64,000 nucleotides of DNA, taken from NCBI GenBank assembly GCA_007922305.1, contig ML677333.1:15274676-15338675 (forward strand), given 5' to 3'. The stretch comes from Dermatemys mawii (taxonomy: Eukaryota; Chordata; Testudines; Dermatemydidae). Each line of letters opens with the position of its first letter. Position 1 is the stretch's first letter. This document shows positions 47,755-59,971 of the stretch, in pieces. Position numbers and translations under genes: made by a program. Under the pieces are notes generated by a model. It saw nothing but the letters and a program-made list of their open reading frames with translations, was not told where the DNA came from and did not search any database.

Positions 47755-49825
47755 TGGTAGGTAAGGGACAATGGGAAGAAAATCTGAGGGAAAATGTAGT
47801 TTGGGATTGGTAGCAGTTTCTCAAAGAGACAAACTGAAGGCACAACAGCAAACTATCCTGATGTGAAAGAAAGATGGGAAGAATAGTAATAGGCCAGCAT
47901 GGCTCCACCATGAGCTGTTTAATGACCTGAAAATCAAAAAGGAATCCTATAAAAAGTGGGAACATGAACAAATTGCTGAGAATGAGGGCCAAAGAACAGC
48001 ACAAGCATGCAGGGATAAAATCAGAAAGGCTAAGGGACAAAATGAGCAAGAAATATAAAAGGCAATACAAAGAGATTCTATTAATGCATTATGGGTAAGA
48101 GGAAAAACAAGGGAAAACATAGGTCTACTACTTAGAGGGGAAAGATAGCTAATAACATGACATTAAGAAGGCTGAAATGTTCAATACCGAGTATGCATCA
48201 GTCTTCACTAAAATGGCTGTGATCAGATACTTAACATAATTAGTATTAACAACAAGGGGAAAGGAACACAAGCCAAAATAGAGAAAGAGCAAGTTAAAGA
48301 ATATTTAAATAAATTAGACCAATTTGGAAGGACCTTATGAAACTCATCATAGGTTACTTAAGGAAATAGCTGAGACAATATCATTACCATTAGCATTTAT
48401 CTTTGAGAATGGGTGAGGTCCTAGTGGACCTATAAAAGGCAAACATAGCTTTAATTGTGTGGGTCCTGTTTGTTCCCTTTTCTTATAGACCAGTAAGCCT
48501 TACGTAGATACCTGGAAAGATACTGGAACAAGTTATTAAACAATCAGTTTGTAAATATCTAGCGGATAATAGAGTAACAAGTAATAGACAAAATGGATTT
48601 GTCAAGAACAAACCATGCCAAACCAACTTAATTTTCTCCTTTGTTAGGTTTTCTGGCCTACTAGGTAGGTGGAAGCAGTAGACTTGATATATCTGGACTT
48701 TAGTAATGCTTAAGACACATGCCCACAGGACAGTTTTATAAGCAAACTAGGAAAATGTGGTCTACTGTAGATGGAATTACTATAATGTGGGCGCACTACT
48801 CATTGAAGGACTGTACTCAAAGAGTAGTTATCAATGGTTTGCTGTCAAACTGGGGGCACAGAGCTAGTGAGCTCCCACAGGGATCTGTCCTGGGTCCACT
48901 ACTATTCAACATTTTCATTAATGTCTTGGACTTTGGAGTGGAGGGTATGCTTATAAAATTTGTGGATGACACCATGCTGGGATGGGTTTCAAGCACTCTG
49001 GAGGACAGAATTAAAAATGACCTTGAAAAATTGTAGAATTGGTCTGACATTGACAAGATGAAATTCAATAAAGACAAATGCAGAATACAGGAAGGAAATA
49101 TCAAATACACAACATGGGGAATAGCAGGCTAAGTAGCAGTACTGCTGAGAAGGATCTGGGAGTCATAGTGGATCACAAATTTAACATGTCAGTAATGTGA
49201 TGCACTTGCAAAAAACCCAACTAATATAACTCTGGGGTATATTAAAAGGACTGTTGTACATAAGACATGAGAGGTAATTATCTCACTCTACTCAGCACTG
49301 GTGAAGCCTCAGCGGGGAGTATTATGTCCAAGTTTGGGTGCCACACTTAAAGAAGGATATGGATGAACTGGAGAGAGTCTAGAGGAGAGTAACAAAAATG
49401 ATAAAGGGATTAGAAAACCTGATCTATGATGAAAAGTTAAATAATATGGGCATATTTAGTTTTGATAAAAAGAAGATCAAGGGAGGCCCTGAAAAGTCTT
49501 TAGATATGTTAAAGACTATTATAAAGAGTATGGTGAATCAATTGTTCTCCATGTCCACTGCAGATAAAACGAGAAGTAATGGTTGTAATCTGCAGCAAGG
49601 GAGATGTAAATTGGATATTAGGGAAAGCTTTCTAACTATAAGGATAGTTAAACATTGGAGTAGGCTTCCAAGGGAAGTTGTGGAATTCCCATCACTGGAG
49701 GTTTTAAGAAACAGTTACACAAACACCTGTCAGTGATGGTCTGGATACTTAGTCCTGCCTCAGTGCAGGAGGCTGAACTGGATGACTTCTTGAAGTCCTT
49801 TGCAATCTATGAGTCTACGACAACT
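47755..49825 (+). pseudogene. CR1 LINE copy, reverse transcriptase region to 3' end, decayed
   Basis: The best preserved reading is 48719-49036. It contains LPQGSVLGPLLFNIFIN and then FVDDTMLGW, the reverse transcriptase blocks around the catalytic F/YxDD box (near 48960). Upstream (47900-48350) the words resemble the linker between endonuclease and reverse transcriptase of CR1. Downstream (49398-49830) the reading SFLTIRIVKHWSRLPREVV and an ending AELDDFLKSFAIYES, then the 3' end, match CR1. Stops and shifts interrupt the frame in several places, including a TAG at 49034. The copy is 5'-truncated and inactive. Confidence 0.8.
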
Positions 49826-51195
49826 CCCCATAAATCACTGGAAAGGAGACACCAATGTTCTAAACATCATTCTTTTCCAGATCAGATGTTGTCTCATGCT
49901 ATAAAATCTTCGTGGATAAATTAGAATTTCTATTAAAGTATTTCAAAATGGTCCCCTGCCCAAATAAATTTACTTTTAAATTAATATATCTGAGTACTGT
50001 ATTATTATGGCAAGAGTCATTAGATGGTGTTGTTACACATGGTCTTTCAAGTTTTTTCTAAGTGTTTGAGCAAATGTTCAGTGTTGGGAGGATGTTCTGT
50101 GGTATTAGTTTGGTCATACAAATTTCTGGATGAAGGAAGCTGTGTGAGTAGCAAGGGAGCTTGCTTTATGCCCTGCTCTCTCAGTGAGGTCAGTTCTTGA
50201 GGCAAAGTTATTCATTGGCAACTGCACATTACTGTTGGGCTAAGAGTCCTGAAAAAACCCTGATCTATATTCTGTTTAACTCCCTTTGTTCCGATACTGA
50301 TGCATATATGTAAATACACCATTACATTCAGAATATATTAAGACTCTGTGTCACTGGCTTCTCCTCCACTGCAAAGCTGACTTGCAAGGCCTTGATGTTG
50401 AAGGGCCAACAACATTTCTAAGTGCTGATGGTCTCTTTCCAGGATTATTAAATTATCTCATTCATTGTTTGGACACTTCTAATAGACCCTAACTTGTAGA
50501 TTGCAGAATTTGCTAAATCCCAAACAGCCCATGAGAGCACTTTATAATTCCAGATTTTAAAAAATGGGGGTCTTATTGTAAAAGCTAGATTTGGACTAAA
50601 CACCTGGGCAAGGGAGTAAAAGAGAGTAAGAACTTTCCTTGCATCTCTGCGTTGGATGCCCAGATCCTGGAAACTGGGTACATGAGAGTAACTGGTGTTG
50701 TGCAAACTGACCCCCTTTCCACAGAGTTGGTGGGTGAGGGATGGGCAGATCTTTGGGACAACTTTGACCCCCTCCACACTTATGCACTGGCCAGTGCAGG
50801 TAGTGCCATATTTTGCTGCTGGTATACACCACCAGCAGATTACTACTCCATTGAAGTGAGGGGGAAGCAACGGAGGAACTGTGATTCAGAGGTATGTCTT
50901 TGAGTCACCCTGCTTCCTAGGAGTACTCCTCAGATGGTGCAGTTTATCATCATCCCTTGCTCAGTGCTGTCCCTAAAGTTACTACCTAACTCTCCATATA
51001 CATAGAGATGGTTGCAACACCTAATAGTAAGGTTGTCTGGACTCCTATCTCATTCAGTGCATAGAATGGACCTGCTCAGAGAATTAATCAGTGTTGTATC
51101 GTGAATTATGATGTTGTCTGTAGGACTCTTGCCTCATTTGTTGCAGAAGCTGAAAGTTGTATAGTGAATGGGACAGGAGATTGCAAGAAGAAAAG
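49826..51195. other. No recognised gene
   Basis: A chance 140-codon minus-strand frame (50448-50870) has no domain. Otherwise unassigned. Confidence 0.3.
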
Positions 51196-51600
51196 GATGG
51201 TTTCATGGTTAAGGAAGTTGAATGCCACCCTGGACAATTGTATTCTCTCCCTGCCATGGAGTTCCTATGTGATGCTAGGTAAGTTATTCACACCAAACTT
51301 CTCACAGTTAGAACCTGTGAACTGTGTGTTCCCCATTTTCTGGTTGCCCAATCTGAGACACTTGGGGACATTCATAGAAGTGCTGGATGTTCACAATTGT
51401 AAAAGAAAACATGGGGAGCTGTGTTTTGAACATATAAAGTGCTATAAAAATTCTAAATACTCTGAAAAGTCATGCTCTAGGTCTCTTAAATTGGGCACCC
51501 CAAGTTAGTGGACACTTTTGGCTTTAACCTCTCTGTGCATTCCTCAGGTATAAAATGGGTATAATAATAACACCTAATCTCCAAGGGGTGTTATGGAAAG
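51196..51600 (+). mobile_element. SINE interrupted at about 51291-51522
   Basis: The head has CATGGTTAAGGAAGTTG (A-box-like) and runs to GATGCTAGGTAAGTTATTCA (51271-51290). The tail resumes TTTAACCTCTCTGTGCATTCCTCAG (51523 on) and GTATAAAATGGGTATAATAATAAC. The 232 bp between contain CACAATT, GGGGAGCTG, AAATTGGGCACCCC and TTAGTGGACACTT, matching in order and orientation (relative to the SINE) the insert in the 21.3-kb SINE. Confidence 0.6.
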
Positions 51601-52415
51601 AAATTCATTCATGTTTGTGCAGCCAATGGATACTCTGAAAGCTTCACAGAAGCACCAAGGAAGAAACTAATAATTTTGTATTCTGTGCAGGGTTGGGATG
51701 GTATGAATTAAATAAAGCTTGGGGGTCACATATTGATTGAGGAGAATAAAAAGAAATAGGGAATAACTACCCATTCACTGAATAAGTCATGGGTCTTTGG
51801 GAGAAAAATAGTATGTGATCATGTAAAGCAAGACAATGTCATAATGCATACACAAAAGGGCTGAATGAAAATTGCATGGGCAACCTTAATTTTGGCATTT
51901 CCTAACTTTATTAAGGAAATATTATTTATTATTAATTATTAACTTCACGTTGCACCCTTAATAATTTTTAATGCCGGGTAGTTTTGGGTTTTTGTGGTTT
52001 TGGTATTTTTTTTTTTTTTGCTTCTTGCTACAGTTTAATGTACAACCAAATTGTAAATGTTCTTAATGAAGGGTATATGTCAATTGGGCATACAGCATGT
52101 GTGGGTTAACTGAAAAATTTCCATTCAAACTGTTTTTGGATGGAAAATTGGATTTTCAACTAAATGAAAATTTTCATGGAAAGTGTCAAGTGTATACTTC
52201 TGTGGAAACTTTTGACTTATCATTGAAAAAAATGAAAAGTGGGTTTTTTTCCAGAAAAATGTTGGCTTTTGAGACTTTCAGTGTTTCAATGAAAAGTCAA
52301 AGTTTTCTTCAGGGTAAAATACGCATTTTTCTAACTAGTGTTAACCTTGGGGTTGGATCCTGCCTCCCTTTCTTGCACAAGTGAAATGTGCCTTCTCATG
52401 TGAGTAAGGCAAACA
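51601..52415. other. No gene; T/A-rich repeat at about 52110-52330
   Basis: The stretch 52110-52330 (AAAATTTTCATGGAAAGTG, TTTTTCCAGAAAAATG) has the same style as 35990-36210. A T-run lies at 52001-52019. Confidence 0.35.
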
Positions 52416-52606
52416 GGTTTCAGCAGGGCCAGCTCTAGCTTTTTAGCTGCTCCAAGAAAAAAAGAAGGGGGGGGACAGCAGAAGGGGGGGAAAAAAAGCA
52501 GCCGGATTTTGCTGCCAAAAGAATGGCTGGAATGCTCCCCCTTAGAATGTGCTGCCCCAAGCATGTGCTTCCTCATCTGGTGCCTGGAGCTGGCCTGGGG
52601 TTTCAG
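52416..52606. mobile_element. hAT-like MITE (52424-52598) with 8-bp duplication GGTTTCAG
   Basis: Starts CAGGGCCAGCTCTAGC and ends GGAGCTGGCCTGG. GGTTTCAG occurs at 52416-52423 and 52599-52606. Internal A/G-rich runs separate GC-rich ends. It has no coding capacity. Confidence 0.8.
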
Positions 52607-54457
52607 CCCCATTTTTTGTATCGTAGGGTTCTGATGATAGGCACAAACTCATTTGTATTTCACACTGTCCCTGGAGACCTGCAATAAAAATACAATTGTA
52701 CATTGTGCAGTCCACGTAATTTATTCTGTATGGCATCTTGTTTGCACTGTATCAGATAGACTGTTCCCTGTGATTCAAAGCTGCATTTGTATTAAAGGTT
52801 TCAAAGTGATAAAGATTCCTTGATATCAGTGCAATTGTTATTGGAGACCACACTTGCAAAGGTTGGAGCTTATTAGTCAAAATATTAAGGGCTAGATTGT
52901 GAGGTTAGGAACAGCTCTGAGAATGAATATAATGTGTATCATCCCAGGGGTTGCTCTGGGATGCATGTTACTTAGAGAGACACTTCTGAGTCACAATTCC
53001 TCGTGCTTCCTATTTGCTCCCAGGGGTGGGGTGGAGGTAGTAAATTACTGCTGGCCTGGAGAAGTAATAAATTATTACCCATCCCATCACACACAGGCTA
53101 CTCTTACTAGCAACTATAAAGGGAGTGAATCCAAGGTCTTATTCATTTCTTGCCCACTCCCTGCCCTTGGCTCCAGGGAAGGAGTATTCAGGCAAGTCGC
53201 TTGCTTACTCATATGCTTCTGGGGCCACAGTCTGGGTAGCCTACAAAGGGGAGGGTTGCATTTGCTTGCATGAGTACATAATCCTATTCACACAGTATCC
53301 CTCAAAGGGCTACTCTTAAGAACTTTAGGTTCCAAAAGATGTGTAATATAAAATGAGCTGTTGTGGGGTGGTTTTTCCCCCCCCTTAAAATTTAATCTGA
53401 CTTGATGCTTTCATTATTTTTACTGTTAATTTCAATGAAAACTTCTTTTCAAAATGTAAATACTCCAGCTGTTTTGGAGACTCAAAAGCAAGAGCATTGT
53501 GCTATCGCATGTGAACCAGAAAGTGAAGCTGGCTGCTCTCCTTGCGCATTCTAGGACGAGTGCAAAAGTGCAAAAGGTAAACAAGGAACATGAGTGAGAA
53601 ACAAAGATTTTAAAACCCTTTTCCATTTAAGTAATCTCTGTGTGTTAACAATACGATAGGTAGGAATTGTGTGTTAAATCTTGATTTTTTTTAATCCTAT
53701 TTTTAAAAACAGTGAAACTAACAAGATGCATGCTAATAGTCTCTGCTTACTACCTTGTTTCTTAGTGTATTACATGCCCTATCTTTGGGCTGTGTTTTCT
53801 ATTTAGATTGTAAATGCTTTATGGCAGGGACTTTTTATTTCTTAGTCCTCGGTAAAGTGCCTATGTAAATAACAAAGTGGCTATGTAAATAACATTGATT
53901 TAGAACTACTTGTTATAAATAATATTTCCCTACTAAAATAACCATTTCACGGGCATAACAATACATTTCTGGTTGGGAGATTATGGCACCATAGTTACTG
54001 TTTGATACTAAGCTTCACAGTGTGCCCGAAACCTATGTATATGACACCCTAACTGCAAAGGAATTAAATAAAAGAGCTGTCTGACTGGTAAAAGCACATT
54101 GGCTGATTCCCAAAGTATGGTTTTGAAGAGCAAGTGTAGCTGGAAGTGCAGTTCTACATACAATTTTCACATTGTAACTTTTTATTCATGGGGTTCTTAT
54201 TGTGTCTCAGTGATTCCAGATCAGGCTAACAGCAAGGGCTACAAAGACTCTCTGAGATCTGAAAGTCAAGTTGGCTTTCTTCTTTCTCATAACTCAATAT
54301 CTGTAATAAACACTCTACAGGACAACACATACCCTCCTTTGCATCTATACAACCCTATTGGCTCCAATTTTCGTGACACACATGCATATCTCATGGAAGG
54401 CCTTTGTGCTCTCACATAGTTTCTGCTCTAACAATGGTTCTAGCCTTGATACGTTCT
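52607..54457. other. No recognised gene
   Basis: AT-rich. A 124-codon plus-strand frame (52899-53273) has no domain. Nothing else is seen. Confidence 0.3.
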
Positions 54458-54738
54458 TAGGCTATGTCTACACTATGGACCTTATAGTAGCATAACTGTA
54501 CTGCTGCAGCTGCACTATTGTAAGGTCTCCTGTGTAGCCACTCTATGCTGACAGGAGAGAGCTCTCCGGCCAACACAATTAAACCACCCCCGATGAACAG
54601 CGGTGGCTCTCCCATTGATATAGTGCTGTCATATTGGCGCTTTTGATGGGAAACGTATGTCAGTCAGGGGTATGATTTTTCACGCCTATGACTGACAAAA
54701 GTTTTTCCAACAAAAGCGCTAGTGTAGACAAAGCCTTA
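54458..54738. mobile_element. MITE with GGCTATGTCTACACTA termini
   Basis: The left end TAGGCTATGTCTACACTA and right end TAGTGTAGACAAAGCCTTA form an imperfect 18-bp inverted repeat. The interior is GC-richer than the flanks. I associate this with reptile hAT-like MITEs. No clear 8-bp duplication was found. The element at 62618-62916 has related ends (GGTCTACACT). Confidence 0.7.
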
Positions 54739-56433
54739 ATCTCCTTCTACAAGATTTCTCTGTGCCTTTTCTGTGCAGTTCTTTAGATTTGCAATGATCT
54801 CCTGTCCCTGTGTGATAATGTATTTTCCTTGCCACATTCACTTCCCTCCTAAAAACAAGTCTATCATGAAGTCTACAGAAAGTGAATAGGAGGCAAGGTA
54901 ACCAACTAATAGTAATTTTTTTTTTAATTAAAGAGACTGATTCATTAAAATGTGTATGCGTCTTACTGAATAACCACATCGTCTTATTGTCATCCTTGTC
55001 CTTCTTCTGCCGTTCTCCTATCTGTTTTTATATCTGACCCTTGCTTGTAGTGTCATGTCAAATCAGATTGTATGGCTCTTCTGGGCAAGGACTGTAACTT
55101 GACTGTGAGGTGCCTACCATATTTTAGGATAGCTTAAACTCTATAAATGTTCCTACTTTTATTATTTATTTTTTAACAGCTGTCACTGCAAGCCGAATTA
55201 GTCTTGCAGAATCCTTATTATTCATGATCTGTAGGAAGGAAAGAACCCAACTTGACTTCAAGCTTTCAGGATGAATTTGTGGCACTCCTGAGGAGTGCAT
55301 CTTCTGTGTCATGATTCTGGGTAGGGTTCAGTGCTCACACCCATCCATGGGCAGCCAGATCTTATGGGCAGTTGAAGAGCGGGGCAGCACTCTGGCAGTT
55401 GATTTCTCCCAGATTTTTGGAAACATAATGAATGGCCAGCCTTTGAGAGTTTAACTTCTAGGCAAAACATCTTTCATGGTTCTAGTTAGTTGCAGAGCTG
55501 TGAGAATTGTTTGCAGCCAAAACCATGTGAAATTCACCTGGTTTGGGTTTTTTTTTGTAAAAACCGCTGAGGCTCACAAACCTTCTGAGTGAGTCTGGGT
55601 CCAGCTCTGAATGAGAAACCGCTGATTTTGAATCAAATTAACGAGGAACTCAACTGAATTTAACACTGGGATTTTGAGTTTAGTTGAATCTGAAGGTCAA
55701 AGTGAAATGAGTGGGATGTCAACCCACAGAAGTCAGATCTGAAGGAAATATTGGTAACAGCCTCTGGGCTAGATTCCAGTCTTACTTAGTATGTTACTCC
55801 AGGAGCAGTCCTATACCTTCCAACGTGACTGGTCTTGGAGTAACTTATTGAGTGAGGGTATCTGTACAGCATAACCGATGATTTTCACACTGAATTAGCT
55901 ACATGATGTTTGAAACTATTGTACATCTACACTATTCACATCTATAATACTAATAGAGATCATCCTGATTTGTTCAAAAATATGCATGTGGGAAGGACAA
56001 GAAAAAAAGATATAGATCTTGGCTATGATTAGCACAGCCTAAAAACTTGTTTCTTTTTGTTTTGATATAATAAGGGGCTTTTAATGTTTGGATTCAATGA
56101 TTTTATTTGAATTAAAATGTCTTGAAGTTTTAGTTTGAAAATGGTTATATAAATGTAGGTTTGATTGAATGGTGCTTAACAGATTATAAAAGCCGAATGG
56201 ACTAGCCTCTGAGCTGTTTTTATAAGAAATGTGGATTTTCTATTACAAGATTCTGGCATGGATTTACTCAGCAGAGATATTACGTTTTTACACTTCTTCA
56301 TGGTAGATCAATTACAGTGATGATGACACTCTTGTCTAGTGGTTTAATAACTAACTTCTTTTAAAAGTCTCTTGCCTCACTTACAAAGGAGATTGAAGGA
56401 AGGCTGCAGCAGTTGATACGGTAATTAATGACA
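54739..56433. other. No recognised gene
   Basis: AT-rich sequence with no clear repeat ends or coding frame. Confidence 0.3.
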
Positions 56434-56874
56434 TCTTTTGTCATGTTACTAAAATTATCTGGGATCATATAGATCATTGGTGCAACTAAGGTCCTGTAGG
56501 GGCAGCAAATCTTAGGTAAAGGGGGTCATATAAGGTGACTACTCTCAGGTTATGGTCTGCTGATTATGAGTATGCTATCTGTATGTGTGTATCATTTTTG
56601 TAGTTGAAGTTATGAATATTGACTCTGTACTGTCTGTCTTTCCAAATATTGTGCTATGCTGTTGGGGACATTTCAGAGCCCTTGGTGTTAAGTGTTGCTC
56701 GCCATGCTTGATGGCCCATTAAGGATTATCAGCTATCCAATGGACCCATTAAGGAAAGGCAGACACATCCTGTGTCTTAGCAAGGGGGGCAGGAATTGCC
56801 CAACTGACTCAAACTCCATTTTGCTGTAAGTTTCCACAGCGAAGGACAAAGAACATTCCTGCACCTGGGAAGGA

Positions 56875-56882
56875 TATAAAAG
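56875..56882 (+). promoter_or_regulatory. TATA box (TATAAAAG) of the LTR-like unit
   Basis: TATAAAAG sits 260 bp before AATAAA, within the 195-bp block (56710-56904) that is absent from the inverted right arm, so only the left arm keeps a promoter-like element. Confidence 0.6.
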
Positions 56883-57134
56883 GGTGGTATCCCATCCCCA
56901 TTTTGTCTTTTAATCTCCAGTCTCCAGCCTCCAGCCTGGCTCCTACTTCTGGATGGGACTTTGCTGCAAAGGGGTGGTCTGGCCAAAGGATTGATGACCC
57001 ATTCCTGCAGGGAATGTATTCCAGAGACTCTGATTTGAACCTGCAGTTATTCTAGAACTGATACAAGCCATTACTGCATGTACTTGATTTCCTTTAACCA
57101 TTCCTAACACTCACCTATATCTTTTTCCTTGTAT

Positions 57135-57140
57135 AATAAA
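57135..57140 (+). terminator. Poly(A) signal AATAAA in the LTR-like unit
   Basis: AATAAA follows TATAAAAG by 260 bp on the same strand, the order expected in an LTR. Confidence 0.5.
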
Positions 57141-57799
57141 CCTTTAGATTTTAGATTCTAAAGGATTGGCTACAGCATGATTTGTGGGTAAGATCCGATT
57201 TGTATATTGACCTGGGTCTGGGGCCTGATTCTTTGGAATTGGGAAGAACTGTTTTCTTTTATTGGGGTATTGGTTTTTACAACCATTAGTCCCCAGGACA
57301 GGTGGCTGCTGGTGGTGATACTGGGAAGCTGGAGTGTCTAAGGGAATTGCTTGTGTGACTTGTGGCTAGCCAGTGGGGTGAAACCAAAGTCTTTTCTGTC
57401 TGGCTGGTTTGGTAACCCTTTAGGGTGGGGAAACCCCAGCTTTGGCCAGATCGCCCCTTTGCAGCAAAGTCCCATCCAGAAGTAGGAGCCAGGCTGGATG
57501 CTGGAGACTGGAGGTTAAAAGACAAGCATGGCGAGCAACACTTAACACCAAAGGCTCTGAAATATCCCCAACAGCATAGCACAATATTTGGAAAGACAGA
57601 CAGTACAGAGTCAATATTCATAACTTCAACTACAAAAATGATACACACATACAGATAGCATACTCATAATCAGCAGACCATAACCTGAGAGTAGACACCT
57701 TATATGACCCCCTTTACCTAAGATTTGCTGTCCCTGCAGGACCTTAGTTGCACCAATGATCTATATGATCCCAGATAATTTTAGTAACATGACATCTTT

Positions 57800-58195
57800 A
57801 TTTCTTGATAAAAAAATAACCAGGGAAACAGACTTACAGAGAGCAAGTCCCTTTTCTCATCAAACAAGCTAATATGCAGAAAGTAGTCACCATTTCTTGT
57901 GGTGCCAACGTGTTCCTATAGGGTCTCCTATCCAAATACCATCTCACCCTGGCTTGCTATTTATGAGTTTTGATGAGATTACACAGCATAACGTGTTGCA
58001 GCAGCAAAGGCTTTGCAATTTTTTTTTTTGAGAGGGGATTATAAAGCACCTTGATGTGCAGTATGTGAAAGGTGCTATATATAAGCAGTTTGTCTTCCTA
58101 CTGCTGTGACTCATTTCTCGCTCATCTGTAAAGCCAGTGATGACTGTATGTGAAGGCTGAATTACTCTGTCACTGCTGATTCCAATACACCTGTT
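57800..58195. other. No recognised feature
   Basis: Short AT-rich stretch including a T-run at 58020-58029. Confidence 0.3.
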
Positions 58196-58525
58196 CATGG
58201 ATTCATAGATTCCAGGGCCAGAAGAGATCATCATGATCATATAATCTGTCCTCCTGCAGCATAACATAGGTCATAGAATGGCTGAAAATAATTCCTAGAA
58301 CATATCCTTTAGAAAGAAACATCCAATCATGATTTAAAAATTTTGTGCTGGAGAATCCACCAGGAACCTTGGTAAATTACTCCAATGGTTAATTAGTCTG
58401 TTAAAAAAATTGTTATATTTCCAGTCTGAATTTGTCTTGCTTCAACTTCCAGCCATTGCAATACATTTCTCTGATACATTAAAGAACCCATAATTAAATA
58501 TTTGGAGCTCAATATTTAGTTTCCA
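58196..58525 (-). mobile_element. CR1 LINE 3' end, minus strand
   Basis: The words TCATAGATTCCAGGGCCAGAAGAGATCATCATGATC and CAACTTCCAGCCATTGCAATAC, in this order, are those of a reversed CR1 3' region. It directly abuts the RTE remnant that follows, so one was probably inserted next to or into the other. Confidence 0.75.
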
Positions 58526-59971
58526 GCTATCTGATGAGTTCTGTGAATGGTCTGAAGAGACAAGCATGAAAACACCAATCAAAAACAGTACTTTTGTCAT
58601 TGGAGGTCTAAATGTGAATGTTGGAACTACAAGCATGCATAAGAATTAATGGGAAACAATGATCTTGGTTTACAAAACAAGAGAGGAAGGTGTTTAATAG
58701 AATTCTGCTAGTTTAATAATCTGGTCATTACAAGTGCCATCTTCATCCAACATCCTAGCTGTTTAAATTCACTGAGGTCACCTTGTGGCATGACAAAGAA
58801 GAAAATCAACTATGTAATGATACAATGACGCTGCAGCTTGAGTGTCCAGTGGACAAAGGCTTTCCCAAGTAAGGACTGTAGATCAGACCAACTGTTAGCC
58901 TCCAACATCAAATTAAATTGAAAAAGACAATATGTTCAGCAGGTCCATTGCAGCTGGACCTGTTTAAAATCAACAAAATGACATGACTTCCATAAAGAAT
59001 GGGCTTGATCATTGTCACAGGTGCAAGAGGAGAACAACCTAAACAAATCTGGGAATAAAATGAGAACTATGCTCAAAACTACAAAAGAACACAATCTGAA
59101 ACATCAGCATCAGACTGTACCACGGTTAACAGAGATGGTGTTTGAGTTGGTGGAACAAATGACTTATGATGAAAGAGAATGACCTGGAGACTGAAGAATG
59201 CAGGAGAGAATAAAAGGAATTAAGCAGACAGATTAAAAGGCAGACTAGACAAGACAAGAGCAAATACATCAGGGCAAAATTGGAGAAACTTGAGAATTAT
59301 AAAGAGAATAATATTATAAAAAGTATGTTCACTGTGGTCAGATTTCCTACTAAAAGGATTTCACTGTGACAGAGAAGAATAAAAGATCATGATGGTGGAG
59401 TTCTTTGTGAAGATGATGATGTAAAATGCAGATTGAGAGAGTACTGTGACAATCTGCATGCCTCATCAGAGCCACTTATAATACAGGATGTCAGAAAAAA
59501 GAGCATGGAGTCAGAGCCATCAATTCTGCTAGAGGAAGTGGTGAGTGCTATAATAAAAATGGAGCATAGGAAAGCACCTGATAGTAAAGGTATCAGCAGA
59601 ATTGCTAAAAGCCATAGGTGATTATGGTATTGATCTCATGTAGAAAGTTTTGCAATGAGATATGCATGACTCAAAATCCATTGACTGGACAAAGGGAATC
59701 TTTCTGCCCTTACCAAAGAGAGGGGATATAACAGAATGCAGTAACGATTGTACCATCTCACTAATATTTTATGTGAGTTAAATACTGCTTCACATAATTT
59801 TGGATCTGAAGAAGCAAATGATAGAAACAGACATATAGACATGCTGGTTTCAGAAAAGGACAAAGCACATGTGATCAGAACGCGAACCTCTGTCATGTCA
59901 GTGAAAATTTGCAGGGAGCATAATTGTCCATTGATTATGTATTTCACTAACTACTCCAAAGTGTTAGACCG

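Larger units (their letters stand above)
56434..57799. mobile_element. Fold-back LTR-derived unit (56439-57794) with one 5-bp target duplication TCTTT
   Basis: The unit begins TGTCATGTTACT at 56439 and ends AGTAACATGACA at 57794. TCTTT lies at 56434-56438 and again at 57795-57799. Left arm 56439-56988 and right arm 57440-57794 are inverted copies with about five differences in the outer 268 bp. The right arm lacks 195 bp present in the left arm. The middle 56989-57439 is single-copy and includes AATAAA (57135). The left arm plus middle reads like a retroviral-type LTR (U3, TATA, R, U5). The right arm is the U3-like start again, inverted. I see no viral gene. Two separate opposite insertions would need separate duplications, which I do not find. 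Confidence 0.75.

Noticed and set aside
57286..57648. 120-codon minus-strand frame in the fold-back unit
   Set aside because: Lies across the junction between the single-copy middle and the inverted arm; a chance product of LTR sequence without viral motifs.
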